DNA of 64,000 nucleotides from assembly GCA_016208105.1 (NCBI GenBank), contig JACQYS010000008.1, positions 124,001 through 188,000 on the forward strand, in the 5' to 3' direction. Source of the DNA: Desulfovibrio sp. (GTDB lineage Bacteria > Desulfobacterota > Desulfovibrionia > Desulfovibrionales > Desulfovibrionaceae). Under the pieces are notes generated by a model that saw only the letters and a list, made by a program, of their open reading frames with translations, was not told the origin of the DNA and did no database searches. Numbering within the stretch: position 1 is the first letter of the stretch; every line of letters starts with the position of its first letter. Below are positions 24,822-33,507 of this stretch, piece by piece. Position numbers and translations under genes: made by a program.

Positions 24822-25925
24822 CTAAATAAAATTGACGTGCATGGGAGGTTCGCCAACTGGATCGGGAAGCTTTGCACCATTATGCTTGATCTCCCAGAGG
24901 GTTTCGTTGACCTTGTGCTGCAGGCACAGGGACACGCAGGTCTTACGCGCATCGAAGCGTTCCGAGCGAAGTTCTTTGAGTACATCCCAGTAATGGTCGC
25001 TTTCCCAAAGGTGCTTAAAGGACACGTCAACAAGATTTCCTATATGAAAACGCTCGAACCTGGGCATAAAGAGTCCGCCGCACGGGGCCACCAGTCCAGA
25101 GCCGCTGAACTGCATCATTATTGGCGGACCGTAACATGGTCCGTAGCAACGTTTTCCGTTCGAAAGGATCTTGGACCACTTGGCCTGAACTGTATACGTA
25201 TCCGTGGAGAGGGCCTCGGCGCTCTTGAGTATCTCCACTAGTCCGAAATACTTGTCGTACTCCACACCGAGATTGCCCTGGTCGTCGTCGCTGCAGTGCT
25301 TGATAACCAGATAGTCAACGCCGAGTTCGCGGCCCAGTCTGGCCAGCGGAAGCACCTGGCTTCCCATGTGCGGCATGAGCACCATTTGCAGACCGATGGT
25401 CACTTCGAGCTTTTTCTCGCGCTTGATCTCAACGCATCTCCGGATGGTTTGGATCACCTTCTCGTAGGCAGCAACGTCGACGCCCATGGTTTGAGCGTAA
25501 ACATCCGGTTCACCGGCCGAGATGTTAAAACGCAAATATGTGAGGGCGGTCAGGATGTCTTCGAGCTTGTCGTCGCGCAGGAGGAAGCCGTTCGTGCCGA
25601 GAGCCATGTCGATGCCGTTGGCCTTGCCGCGAAGGATTGCCTCGTAAAGATGTGGGCTGCAGGTGCTTTCGCCGTCACTGACGAAGCTGATGCCCTTAAC
25701 GCCAATTTCAGCGGCGTCGTCCAAAAAGCGCATGGCCGCATCGCGGTGTATCCGCCGGCCTTCATTCTCCTGCAATTTACCTATGCAATAGACACACTTG
25801 TATGTACACGCCCGTGTGAGGGCGCAATCGATGGTTATAGGGGCTACACGCTCGCCTGCGAGCATAGCCTCGACGCGGTCCTTATGCCAGGCGAGTTTGG
25901 TTCCGTCCAAAACGAGTTCTTTCAC
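24822..25925 (-). CDS. Radical SAM protein with Cys-rich C-terminus (NFI-tail family, copy 1)
   Basis: 367 residues from a GTG at 25925 with GGAGG five bases upstream. The N-terminus (LDGTKLAWHKDRVEAMLAGE) precedes the cluster motif CTYKCVYC at 40-47; FVSDGESTCSPHLYEA and LRFNISAGEPDVYAQTMGV are barrel strands. The C-terminal CYGPCYGPP, GLVAPCGGLF, FHIGNL and CVSLC provide additional Cys ligands of SPASM/twitch type. It ends PPMHVNFI. It is close to full-length similar to the protein at 30346 and more distantly to 33508. Its place between a TylF methyltransferase and glycosyltransferases suggests a sugar substrate. Confidence 0.82.
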   Translation of the reverse strand: MKELVLDGTKLAWHKDRVEAMLAGERVAPITIDCALTRACTYKCVYCIGKLQENEGRRIHRDAAMRFLDDAAEIGVKGISFVSDGESTCSPHLYEAILRGKANGIDMALGTNGFLLRDDKLEDILTALTYLRFNISAGEPDVYAQTMGVDVAAYEKVIQTIRRCVEIKREKKLEVTIGLQMVLMPHMGSQVLPLARLGRELGVDYLVIKHCSDDDQGNLGVEYDKYFGLVEILKSAEALSTDTYTVQAKWSKILSNGKRCYGPCYGPPIMMQFSGSGLVAPCGGLFMPRFERFHIGNLVDVSFKHLWESDHYWDVLKELRSERFDARKTCVSLCLQHKVNETLWEIKHNGAKLPDPVGEPPMHVNFI

Positions 25926-25946
25926 TCAAGCCTCCAGACCTGATTC

Positions 25947-26720
25947 CTACCAGTCCACCACAATGTAACCCGAAGGCACGCTGTGCCAGGCGAATTTGTT
26001 GATCCTCGGACGCTTGCCGAACGTCGCCCGGAAATACTCATCCACAGCTTGGGATTCTCCCCCAAAGGTCACCAAAGCGTACTCGTCCAGAATGATCACT
26101 CCGCCGGGAACCATGAGCGGCGCAAAGTGCTCGAGTGCCACCTTGGTGGGTTCATAGAGGTCACAGTCGATGTTCAAAAGAGCAATACGCAGTCCCGGAC
26201 CCTGATCTTCCACGAATCGGGGGATGGTCTGGCACATGTCTCCCTCGACAAACTGGATGCGGTTGATGTGGCGCAAGTGTTTGTCGGCGTTCATGGCCTC
26301 CTGGGCTTTGTTCAGAACCCTAGGCACGGTTTCGCCACCGAAAAGCCCACCCGGGACGCGCTCCACTTCCGGAAGCTCCTTTCCATCAGCTTCGGATACT
26401 TCGGGGAATCCCTTAAAAGTATCAAAGCCATAGACCACCTTCCGGACATCAGTCGGGCAGAAGATTTCGCAGAGTTTGGCGAATGTGAAGGTGGATGCTC
26501 CCCTGAACACTCCCAGATCCACAATAGCCCCAGGAAGCTCGTGCACTTTCTTAAAGAGTTCATAGTGCACGAGAAAACGGGCAAGGTTGTACCGCGGCGT
26601 GAACACAGGGAAGTTGCGAAACATTTCAAAGGTGGAAAAACCTGTGGAGCCGAAAAGGTCTTCCAACAATTCACGCTGCTTACGTTCGTTCTCGTGGCGA
26701 AGGGAGATGTCGTCTGCCAA
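25947..26720 (-). CDS. TylF/MycF-type sugar O-methyltransferase
   Basis: Macrocin-O-methyltransferase (TylF) family, Mg2+- and SAM-dependent, typically acting on sugar hydroxyls. About 257 residues from a TTG at 26720 that has AGGAG seven bases upstream; an open frame to 26744 lacks a ribosome site. Motifs: GAIVDLGVFRGASTFTFAKL (motif I), VVYGFDTFKGFPEVSE, LLNIDCDLYEPTKVALEHF and VPGGVIILDEYA with the metal-binding acidic residues. It lies between the radical SAM gene and the split transketolase in the same direction, so the sugar it methylates is probably the product of this cluster. Confidence 0.85.
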   Translation of the reverse strand: MADDISLRHENERKQRELLEDLFGSTGFSTFEMFRNFPVFTPRYNLARFLVHYELFKKVHELPGAIVDLGVFRGASTFTFAKLCEIFCPTDVRKVVYGFDTFKGFPEVSEADGKELPEVERVPGGLFGGETVPRVLNKAQEAMNADKHLRHINRIQFVEGDMCQTIPRFVEDQGPGLRIALLNIDCDLYEPTKVALEHFAPLMVPGGVIILDEYALVTFGGESQAVDEYFRATFGKRPRINKFAWHSVPSGYIVVDW

Positions 26721-26781
26721 AATTAGTCTCCTGGGTTGCTTCAAAGCGCGTTACTGAATCATTCGGGGAGAAAATGATTCA

Positions 26782-27708
26782 CTATATTTCTAGCAATCTC
26801 TGGGCCACACGAACAATATTCCCGGGCTCAAGGCCGTAATAAGCCAGAAGATCAGCTTGAGACCCGTATCGGTCTGGAAAGGCGTCGGGGAGGGCGATGC
26901 GTTTGAACCGCTTGGGTGTTGAATAATTCGCTTCCGCAAGCACTTCGGCGCAGGCAGAGCCCAGCCCGCCCAGCAGACTGTTCTCTTCCACCGGCACAAC
27001 AGCCCGGGTCTGCGCTGCCAAGTCCAAAAACAACTCCTGGTCGAAAGGCTTCACGGTTGGAAGATGCAGCACGCTGGATGAAATCCCCATGCCGCTGAGT
27101 CTGTCCGCGCTCTCCAGCACGGGCCCCAAGGTCACGCCCGTGGTAACGAACAGAACATCCGCCCCCTCTCTGTAGACGATGCCCTTGCCTATGGAAAAGC
27201 CTAGCTCGCGCCGGGTGACCACCGGATCGTAGCCTTTGGCAAGGCGTATGTATATGGGGCCGTCCCACTCCACGCTCTGGAGCATGAAATCTGTCATCTC
27301 CTCGGCATCCGCCGGACAGACAACCGCCATCCCGGGCAAAGTCCGCATGAGTGAGATATCCTCAGATGCGATGTGGGTGGGGCCTAGGGGGGCGTATACC
27401 AGCCCTCCACCGTTCCCGATGAGGCGCACCCTTGCTCCTTGCATGCAAACATCGACCGCTATTTGCTCGAAAGCCCGCCTGGTCAAAAAGGTGGCTATGG
27501 TGTTGACGTAAGGAATTTTGCCATCCAAGGCCATTCCGGCGGCCATCCCAACAACGCACTGCTCGCTGATCCCCTCCATGAAGAAACGCTCTGGAAGCTC
27601 CCGGCGGAATTCATCCAGGGTGCCGCTACCCAGATCCGATCCTATAAACACAATGCGTGCATCGGTTTGTGCCAATCGATAGACCATATTGAGGCAGGTC
27701 TTGCGCAT
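26782..27708 (-). CDS. Transketolase, C-terminal subunit
   Basis: 308 residues: the pyrimidine-binding and C-terminal domains of transketolase as a separate chain. I start at ATG 27708 (MRKTCLNMVYRLAQ), with AAGGA upstream and 16 bases after the stop of the N-terminal subunit gene; the longer frame to 27810 overlaps that gene. FMEGISEQCVVGMAAGMAL carries the TPP-activating Glu; VDVCMQGARVRLIGNGGGLVY and PADAEEMTDFM follow. With the next gene it would transfer a two-carbon ketol unit between sugars. Split transketolases occur in archaea and in sugar or secondary metabolite clusters, and the setting here argues against the central pentose phosphate enzyme. Confidence 0.88.
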   Translation of the reverse strand: MRKTCLNMVYRLAQTDARIVFIGSDLGSGTLDEFRRELPERFFMEGISEQCVVGMAAGMALDGKIPYVNTIATFLTRRAFEQIAVDVCMQGARVRLIGNGGGLVYAPLGPTHIASEDISLMRTLPGMAVVCPADAEEMTDFMLQSVEWDGPIYIRLAKGYDPVVTRRELGFSIGKGIVYREGADVLFVTTGVTLGPVLESADRLSGMGISSSVLHLPTVKPFDQELFLDLAAQTRAVVPVEENSLLGGLGSACAEVLAEANYSTPKRFKRIALPDAFPDRYGSQADLLAYYGLEPGNIVRVAQRLLEI

Positions 27709-27724
27709 GATGCTTCCTTGCGGC

Positions 27725-28531
27725 TCACTCGTTTTCCACAGCCAGCCTGAGGCGCTCCAGATCCTGGTCGGTGAGGGAACTTTTGTGATGCCAAGAGAGG
27801 TTGGCTTCAACGAAGTCGATCCCCTTGCCCTTGATGGTGTGGCAGATCAAGGCCGTAGGTTTCCCCGACTCTAGCGGAAGAGAGCTGAAAACGGTCCTCA
27901 AGGCGTCATGGTCGTGCCCGGGCACCTCGGCAACCGAAAAACCGAAAGCGCGCCACTTATCCGCGAACGGCTCGAGCTCCACGACCTCCGAAGTGGAGCC
28001 GTAGGATTGCTGCTTATTGTAGTCCACAATGACCACGAGGTTGTCTGCCCTGTGTTTTGAAGCACTCAGAGCGGCTTCCCAGACCGATCCCTCGTTGCAC
28101 TCACCGTCGCCCATGATCACAAACACTCGTGAAGGCCGACCATCTAGCCGAGCAGCCAGTGCATAGCCCAGCCCTAAGGGCAAACCATGGCCAAGGCTCC
28201 CGGTAGTAGCCTCCACACCTGGAACCTTGTGGAGCTCAGGATGCCCACCGAGCATGGATCCGTGACGACAAAAGCCATCTAAATCGTCCTTAGTGATAAA
28301 CCCTTTCTCCTCCAACACTGCGTAGAGGGCCAAACACCCATGCCCTTTGCTCAAGATACAACGGTCCCGGTCAGGCCATAATGGATTATCAGGATCAACA
28401 CGTAGGACATCATCATAGAGTACTCCGAGGATTTCTATGAGCGAGAGGGCCGGGGCTAGATGCCCCCGGCGGCTGGCGGCCAAAGTCCGCACCACGGACC
28501 GACGGAGCTTAGCAGAAAGGTTGCCGAACAT
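27725..28531 (-). CDS. Transketolase, N-terminal (TPP-binding) subunit
   Basis: 268 residues. The TPP motif is MGDGECNEGSVWEAA followed about 25 residues later by VDYNK. RRGHLAPALSLIEILGVLY and KGHGCLALYAVLEEKG are the usual transketolase substrate/TPP contacts, and GSLGHGLPLGLGYALAARL precedes the motif. It pairs with the downstream C-terminal subunit to make an alpha2beta2 enzyme. It starts 12 bases after the APH-like kinase stop, so it should be co-transcribed with it. Confidence 0.9.
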   Translation of the reverse strand: MFGNLSAKLRRSVVRTLAASRRGHLAPALSLIEILGVLYDDVLRVDPDNPLWPDRDRCILSKGHGCLALYAVLEEKGFITKDDLDGFCRHGSMLGGHPELHKVPGVEATTGSLGHGLPLGLGYALAARLDGRPSRVFVIMGDGECNEGSVWEAALSASKHRADNLVVIVDYNKQQSYGSTSEVVELEPFADKWRAFGFSVAEVPGHDHDALRTVFSSLPLESGKPTALICHTIKGKGIDFVEANLSWHHKSSLTDQDLERLRLAVENE

Positions 28532-28543
28532 AATCCCTGCCTT

Positions 28544-29569
28544 TTACACCATGTGAGGAGGCAATCCACTTCTTACGAAATGCTCGATGCGCGAATACAT
28601 TTCCCGGGCCTTAAGCAGTTGCGTATCCAGAATGTCCGCCTCCGGGGTCGTATCACCCAGAAATCTGCGGCGATCTATTCCCCCAGGCAAAAATACGTTT
28701 AGAAAAATAATACACCAGGCAAGGCCAAAAAGGGGCAGGAGAGCGTCCAACCTCTCAGGGAAGCCCGGTCGCTCAGGGAAAATTTTTTCAAGCGTATCCA
28801 CAAATCCGCCTTTTAGCGATTCACTTAAATCCATGCGTGGATGCAGCAGAAAATCCGCGGCTACTTTCGCAGGATCGTCCCAACCGAAGTACTCGAAGTC
28901 TAAGAAGACCAGGACACCATCCGGACGCTTGATGGCATTATGGAAACCGAAGTCCGAGGGACTTAAAGTACGCCCGTGGTAGGGAAGCAGGCATTGCAGC
29001 CCGAAGTGTGGAGCAAGCAGTTCTTCGGCCCTGACTAGATAGCGCTCCAAAGCTGGATCAAAGGATCCGACAAGCAAGTCGGCAAGTCTCTTCTCCGGAT
29101 GATGTGACAACCGAGAGCGTCGACAACGCAGGTTTGCAGCGATATCCGGCAAACTGAAAAACGCCTCGGACGCCGGTCCCGCTTCGTGCCCAAGAGGGCC
29201 AACTCCGAGATTTTTGAGTAATCGCAAGAAGGAGCAAAATTGCTCTACGTCGGATGGTTCAATGCAGTTTTCGACTTTACATCCTTCAACGAAGCAGTAG
29301 AGAGCACAACCCAACTCGCGGTTGGCTGCTACAGGTCGGGGAACCAACTCCACTCCAGCCACCCACAACCGCTCGAATGCCCCATACTCAACCGTCAGCC
29401 TGTCCCGGCTGTCTCCAGGTAAGTTCCTGTAAACTTTGAGAGTAAAGGTGCGACCGTCAAGACACGTAGCCTTGAGCACTCTACTGTTGCCAACACCTTC
29501 CAGTAGCTCCAAGGAATATGGCGAGCCGATCGTGCGGGTGGCCCAGTTCAGGACCGCGCCATCAACCAT
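28544..29569 (-). CDS. APH-fold phosphotransferase (putative sugar kinase)
   Basis: 341 residues of the aminoglycoside phosphotransferase / choline kinase fold. The catalytic loop is LSPSDFGFHNAI near 230, where Ser replaces the usual His of HGD but the Asp and Asn are kept; the metal-binding FLDFEYFGWDDPAKVAADFL follows. I use ATG 29569, overlapping the HAD stop by eight bases, rather than the longer frame to 29650. Together with the HAD phosphatase and HldE-like protein it could set or remove phosphate on a sugar intermediate. Substrate unknown; drug resistance is unlikely in this setting. Confidence 0.72.
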   Translation of the reverse strand: MVDGAVLNWATRTIGSPYSLELLEGVGNSRVLKATCLDGRTFTLKVYRNLPGDSRDRLTVEYGAFERLWVAGVELVPRPVAANRELGCALYCFVEGCKVENCIEPSDVEQFCSFLRLLKNLGVGPLGHEAGPASEAFFSLPDIAANLRCRRSRLSHHPEKRLADLLVGSFDPALERYLVRAEELLAPHFGLQCLLPYHGRTLSPSDFGFHNAIKRPDGVLVFLDFEYFGWDDPAKVAADFLLHPRMDLSESLKGGFVDTLEKIFPERPGFPERLDALLPLFGLAWCIIFLNVFLPGGIDRRRFLGDTTPEADILDTQLLKAREMYSRIEHFVRSGLPPHMV

Positions 29570-30191
29570 CGACCGCCCCCCTGAGAATAGTATCCGCAAT
29601 CCGGGCCCAGTCCCGACAAAGAATGCCTTTGAACGCTTCAGGAGCTTCACCCTCGGGCATGAAGAGCACCTGCTTGACCCCGAGCGGAAAGGAAGGATTC
29701 AGGAACACCTCAGGCAGATCGTCCACGAAAACAGTGCAGCCAAGACTTGCGATCCTAACAGCCTTTTCCTCGCGAGTGGATTCAAAGAAAACTCTCTCAG
29801 GAGAAAGCGGCGATCCATTTCCCAGGAGGCCATTTTCGGTCATGAAGTCCAACGCGGCTTGACGCAGGTTGAAGCTCTGCCCCCGGTAAGATGCGGTTGG
29901 GGTTTTGTGGCTGACCACATAGACAGGCAATCCCAGGCTTCCCAGACGGAAAAGCAACTCCCGTACCCCTTGGTGGATGGACGCCCTGGCGATATCCCTG
30001 CCATAAACCCTAGCCTGAAGAGAACGCCAGGATATCTCACCGCCAACCTTGCCCTGAATCGCGGCCCGTATCGCTGATTTTGAGGCACCAGTCCCAGTGG
30101 TCAACAGTCTTTCTTCAACTGCTGATTCCAGAAACAGCGATCCATAATCCACCAACGTGTTGTCGAAGTCAAAACCAACAATGCACTTCAT
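29562..30191 (-). CDS. HAD-superfamily phosphatase
   Basis: 209 residues. Motif I is GFDFDNTLVDY with nucleophile D8 and acid/base D10; VYVVSHKT is motif II; VFVDDLPEVF is motif IV. A cap segment lies between about residues 20 and 90. It may dephosphorylate a sugar-phosphate intermediate much as GmhB does in heptose synthesis, but the family assignment alone does not give the substrate. It overlaps the APH-like kinase by eight bases. Upstream, 30192-30345 is an AT-rich gap of 154 bases in which I found no clear promoter. Confidence 0.8.
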   Translation of the reverse strand: MKCIVGFDFDNTLVDYGSLFLESAVEERLLTTGTGASKSAIRAAIQGKVGGEISWRSLQARVYGRDIARASIHQGVRELLFRLGSLGLPVYVVSHKTPTASYRGQSFNLRQAALDFMTENGLLGNGSPLSPERVFFESTREEKAVRIASLGCTVFVDDLPEVFLNPSFPLGVKQVLFMPEGEAPEAFKGILCRDWARIADTILRGAVDG

Positions 30192-30345
30192 TTGACATCT
30201 CCGCTGATCGTGCTGCAGAGGATCGGGATAGAGATACCATCAGGGCAAACGGACAGACTAAAGTGCAACGCAAATCCGCATACACCTGCCATGAATGTGT
30301 ACATTGTAATCATATTATTGCTTCACAATATCTTCTTCTGCTCTT

Positions 30346-31449
30346 TCAAATAAAATTAACGTGCATTGGTGGTTCATCTTTAGATGGCATTACAGCACCT
30401 TCATAACGCACTATGCTCTCCAATGCTTCGTTAACCTTGTGCTGCAGACATAATGTCCCGCACATGGTACGGGCGTCGAATTTCTCTGAGGCTATCATGT
30501 TCATAACTTCCCAGTAGCGATCGCTCTGCCAGATTTCCTTGAAAGATTTATCCGCAATATTGCCGATATGATATTTTTTATACCGACTGTTAAACAACAT
30601 GCCGCAAGGAGCTACCAGACCGGATCCGGAAAGTTGCAAAATAAACGGTGGGCCATAGCATTGTCTGTAGGTCCGCTTACCCTGACTCATCAGCTTAGAC
30701 CATTTGGCTCGCACATGGTAAGCCGGACCCGACATGGATTCCGCCTGGAGCAGAAGATCAGAAAGTTGTTCGTAGGATGAATAGTCCACCCCTAGTTGCC
30801 CTTTCTCGTCGTCTGAGCAGTGTTTTATTACCAGATAATCAACGCCGAGTTCCTCACCCAGCCTCGCCAATGGCAATATCTGGTCCGCAAACTGGGGCAT
30901 GAGAACCATCTGGAGTCCAAGTGTCACCGGCAGCCTTTCTGCTTTCTTCAAGGCAACGGCTTCACGAATCGTTCCCACAACCCTGTGAAAGCATTTCTCC
31001 GAAACACCGTGAATGCTTGCATACTGCGTCGGCTCACCGGCTGAAATATTAAAGCGCAGGTAGGTGAGCGCAGGAAGAATTTCGGGCAACAGCTCGTGAT
31101 TGAGCAAGTAACCATTCGTCCCGAGAGCCATGTCCAACCCAACGGCCTTGCCATGGGTTATCGCCTCGCTAAGATAGGGACTGCAGGTTGACTCGCCGTC
31201 ACTGACCAGGCTCACAGCCTTGACTCCGATCTCAGCGGCATCATCAAGAAAACTGAGAACTACTTCGCGAGTTATGTGTTTTTCGTCATTCTGCTGAAGT
31301 TTCCCGTAGCAATAGATACATTTATACGTGCAGCGCCTGGTGAGAGCCCAATCTATTGTGATGGGGGCGATGCGTTCCCCCCTGAGCCAAGCTTGAACTC
31401 GGTCCGCGTGCCAGGCCAATTTGTGACCGTCTAGTATGAGCTCGCCCAT
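30346..31449 (-). CDS. Radical SAM protein with Cys-rich C-terminus (NFI-tail family, copy 2)
   Basis: 367 residues, the same length as the paralogue at 24822 and alike along its length: LDGHKLAWHADRVQAWLRGE, CTYKCIYC at 40-47, LVSDGESTCSPYL, LRFNISAGEPTQYAS, DYLVIKHCSDDEKGQLGV, CYGPP, GLVAPCGMLF, FDARTMCGTLCLQHKVNEAL and the final PPMHVNFI. Additional C-terminal Cys suggest auxiliary Fe-S clusters. It begins nine bases after the E1 beta stop, which ties it to the E1 pair. Two near-duplicates beside different TPP enzymes suggest related substrates or consecutive steps. Confidence 0.82.
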   Translation of the reverse strand: MGELILDGHKLAWHADRVQAWLRGERIAPITIDWALTRRCTYKCIYCYGKLQQNDEKHITREVVLSFLDDAAEIGVKAVSLVSDGESTCSPYLSEAITHGKAVGLDMALGTNGYLLNHELLPEILPALTYLRFNISAGEPTQYASIHGVSEKCFHRVVGTIREAVALKKAERLPVTLGLQMVLMPQFADQILPLARLGEELGVDYLVIKHCSDDEKGQLGVDYSSYEQLSDLLLQAESMSGPAYHVRAKWSKLMSQGKRTYRQCYGPPFILQLSGSGLVAPCGMLFNSRYKKYHIGNIADKSFKEIWQSDRYWEVMNMIASEKFDARTMCGTLCLQHKVNEALESIVRYEGAVMPSKDEPPMHVNFI

Positions 31450-31457
31450 GTTTACGT

Positions 31458-32492
31458 CTAGGCCAGCGTCTCGCGCACTGCTTGTTTAATGGCTTCCGCT
31501 CCAGGATAGTAGGCCTGTTCCAGAACAGGACTGGCCGGTGTCGGCGCGTCAGGAAACGCTACCCGCTTAAGCGGAGCCTTGAGGGCGAGTGGAATACGCT
31601 CGGCAACTAAGCACCCGATCTCGGCACATGCTCCTCCGGTCCGAGATGCCACATCAGCCACCACGAGCCTGCCGGTCTTACTCAACGATTCAAGGATGGT
31701 ATCAGCATCCAAGGGAGCAATCGTCCTGGGATCAACAACCTCCACACTGACGCCTTCCTGCTCAAGATCACGGGCAGCTTTCAGGGCCTCCAGCACCATG
31801 TAGGACAGCGCCACAACCGTGACGTCCGTGCCCGGATTTCGAATCAACGCCTGCCCCAAGGGAACAGAATAAAGCCCTTCCGGTACGAAACCTATTGTGT
31901 TGTAAAGCCAGCGATGCTCGCAAACCAAAACGGGATTCTCGTCTTCCACTGCGGCGATGAGCATTCCTTTGGCGTCATAGGGCGTTGCGGGCAAGGCAAT
32001 CCGAAGCCCTGGAACATGGAGAAACAACCCGTGCAAGCCCTGGGAATGCTGGCCAGCCGACCCCCATCCTCGGCCGATAATAGAACGCACTACAAGCGGT
32101 ACCCGGACACTCCCTCCGGTCATGTAATGCCATTTGGCCGCATGATTGATAAGCTGGTCCATGCACATAGGCAAAAAATCCATGCGCATGTGAATGAAAA
32201 TTGGTCTCATGCCCGCTGTAGCAGCTCCCACAGCAACTCCAGTCATTCCATTCTCAGCTATCGGGATGTCCATCACTCTTGAGGAGCCAAATTCCTGAGC
32301 CAATCCTTTAGTAGATCCAAAAACTCCACCTGGATCGTCAATCCCCTCCCCCAAAAGGAATACTCGCGAGTCACTTTCTAAGAGTTGCGCCTGAGCCTCT
32401 CGCAGAGCTTCAACATACTTGATGGTACGTTTCCCCTCTTGATGGAAACGTTCCAGATCTTCCTGGTCAACAAGGACTTTTGTCCAAGGCAT
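31458..32492 (-). CDS. TPP-dependent E1 component, beta subunit (AcoB/PdhB-like)
   Basis: 344 residues of the 2-oxo acid dehydrogenase E1 beta type. VFLLGEGIDDPGGVFG, RVMDIPIAENGMTGVAVGAA (activating Glu), VPLVVRSIIGRGWGSAGQHSQGLHG and VEVVDPRTIAPLDADTI are all hallmark segments. There is no lipoyl E2 or E3 gene nearby, so it probably does not feed a dehydrogenase complex; with the alpha subunit it may decarboxylate a 2-oxo acid and pass the acyl carbanion to a sugar aldehyde or ketone. It follows the alpha gene by one base. Confidence 0.88.
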   Translation of the reverse strand: MPWTKVLVDQEDLERFHQEGKRTIKYVEALREAQAQLLESDSRVFLLGEGIDDPGGVFGSTKGLAQEFGSSRVMDIPIAENGMTGVAVGAATAGMRPIFIHMRMDFLPMCMDQLINHAAKWHYMTGGSVRVPLVVRSIIGRGWGSAGQHSQGLHGLFLHVPGLRIALPATPYDAKGMLIAAVEDENPVLVCEHRWLYNTIGFVPEGLYSVPLGQALIRNPGTDVTVVALSYMVLEALKAARDLEQEGVSVEVVDPRTIAPLDADTILESLSKTGRLVVADVASRTGGACAEIGCLVAERIPLALKAPLKRVAFPDAPTPASPVLEQAYYPGAEAIKQAVRETLA

Positions 32493-32493
32493 A

Positions 32494-33495
32494 TTAAGCC
32501 CCTGACATATAATAGACGTTACGCATCACTTCCTCGGCATCTGGGAATGTGCTTTCCTGGGCGAAAAGCACCGCGCTGTCCAGAATTGCAGAAACCTCGC
32601 GATTAATGCTGTCCATAGTAGGCTCGTCGAGAATACCCTCGCGCATGAGTGTGCTGCGAAAAGCCTCTACAGGACATCGATCCATCCATTCGAGAAGCTC
32701 TCCTTTTGGCCTACAACCCTTTTGCCAATCACAGTTTGGCCCCACATGTCCCTGCCAGCGATAGGTGCGGCATTCCAGAAAATAAGGTCCCCTTCCCGCC
32801 CGCGCGTGCCTCACTGCCCTCTCTGCTGCTCTGTACACATCCCATACGTTATTTCCGTCTACCACTTCCGCTGGTGAGCCGAAGCTTGCTGCACGGCGGT
32901 GAATGTCCTGGTGAGGTTGCCTAGCTTTCAGGGGGGAATTGGTGGCGTAAAAATTGTTCTCGCACACAAAGACCACCGGCAATTCCTTAAGGACAGCGAA
33001 ATTAAGGCTCTCTTGAAAAGAACCCTCCTCGCTTGCGCCATCACCAAAAAAAACGACAGAAAGCCGTTTTTCCATTCGAAGCTTGGCGGCTAACGCATGT
33101 CCAACGCCTATTGGGATTCCCCCTCCAACAATAGCGGAAGTACCCAGAATGCCTCGTTCGGGACATGCAGCGTGCATGGAGCCCCCCTTACCGCGACAGC
33201 ACCCAGTGACCTTACCGTAGAATTCCGCAAGAAGAAGCTGCGGATCCATTCCTTTAGCCAAACAATGCCCGTGGCTACGATGAGTGCTGGACAGGTAATC
33301 ATGCGGGGTTAAATGAGCACAAACACCAGCCGCCACTGCTTCCTGGCCGATGCATAAATGAATGGGTGTTTTCATCTCCTGCTGCGGATAAAGACTTATG
33401 ACCCGTTCCTCGAAACGGCGAATGAAAAGCATCATCCGCATGAGGCTCAGTTTTGTCTCAGAGCATCCATCTTCGGAAATAATAGTTTTCGCCAT
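32494..33495 (-). CDS. TPP-dependent E1 component, alpha subunit (AcoA/PdhA-like)
   Basis: 333 residues. The TPP motif GDGASEEGSFQESLNFA is followed at the normal distance by CENNFYATNS. IHLCIGQEAVAAGVCAHL, YLSSTHRSHGHCLAKG and YGKVTGCCRGKGGSMH are typical E1 alpha segments. A C-terminal WQGHVGPNCDWQKGCRPKGELL replaces the usual phosphorylation loop region. It lies 12 bases after the third radical SAM gene and abuts the beta subunit gene, so the two should be made in equal amounts. Confidence 0.88.
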   Translation of the reverse strand: MAKTIISEDGCSETKLSLMRMMLFIRRFEERVISLYPQQEMKTPIHLCIGQEAVAAGVCAHLTPHDYLSSTHRSHGHCLAKGMDPQLLLAEFYGKVTGCCRGKGGSMHAACPERGILGTSAIVGGGIPIGVGHALAAKLRMEKRLSVVFFGDGASEEGSFQESLNFAVLKELPVVFVCENNFYATNSPLKARQPHQDIHRRAASFGSPAEVVDGNNVWDVYRAAERAVRHARAGRGPYFLECRTYRWQGHVGPNCDWQKGCRPKGELLEWMDRCPVEAFRSTLMREGILDEPTMDSINREVSAILDSAVLFAQESTFPDAEEVMRNVYYMSGA

Positions 33496-33507
33496 CGCGA
33501 TGATTCC

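Noticed and set aside
25983-26726. Long plus-strand open frame (247 codons) opposite the TylF-type methyltransferase
   Set aside because: Exact antisense of a gene with clear family motifs; its translation has no recognisable domain and no ribosome site. Shadow frame in GC-rich third positions.
26782-28531. Housekeeping pentose phosphate transketolase
   Set aside because: Split into two chains and embedded among a kinase, a methyltransferase and radical SAM genes; a cluster-specific role is more likely.
28544-29569. Antibiotic resistance phosphotransferase
   Set aside because: APH fold, but Ser replaces the His of the usual catalytic HGD and the gene is coupled to a sugar pathway operon; a sugar kinase is the better reading.
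31458-33495. Pyruvate dehydrogenase complex genes
   Set aside because: Alpha and beta E1 chains are present, but no lipoyl E2 or E3 gene is near and the neighbours are sugar and radical SAM enzymes.
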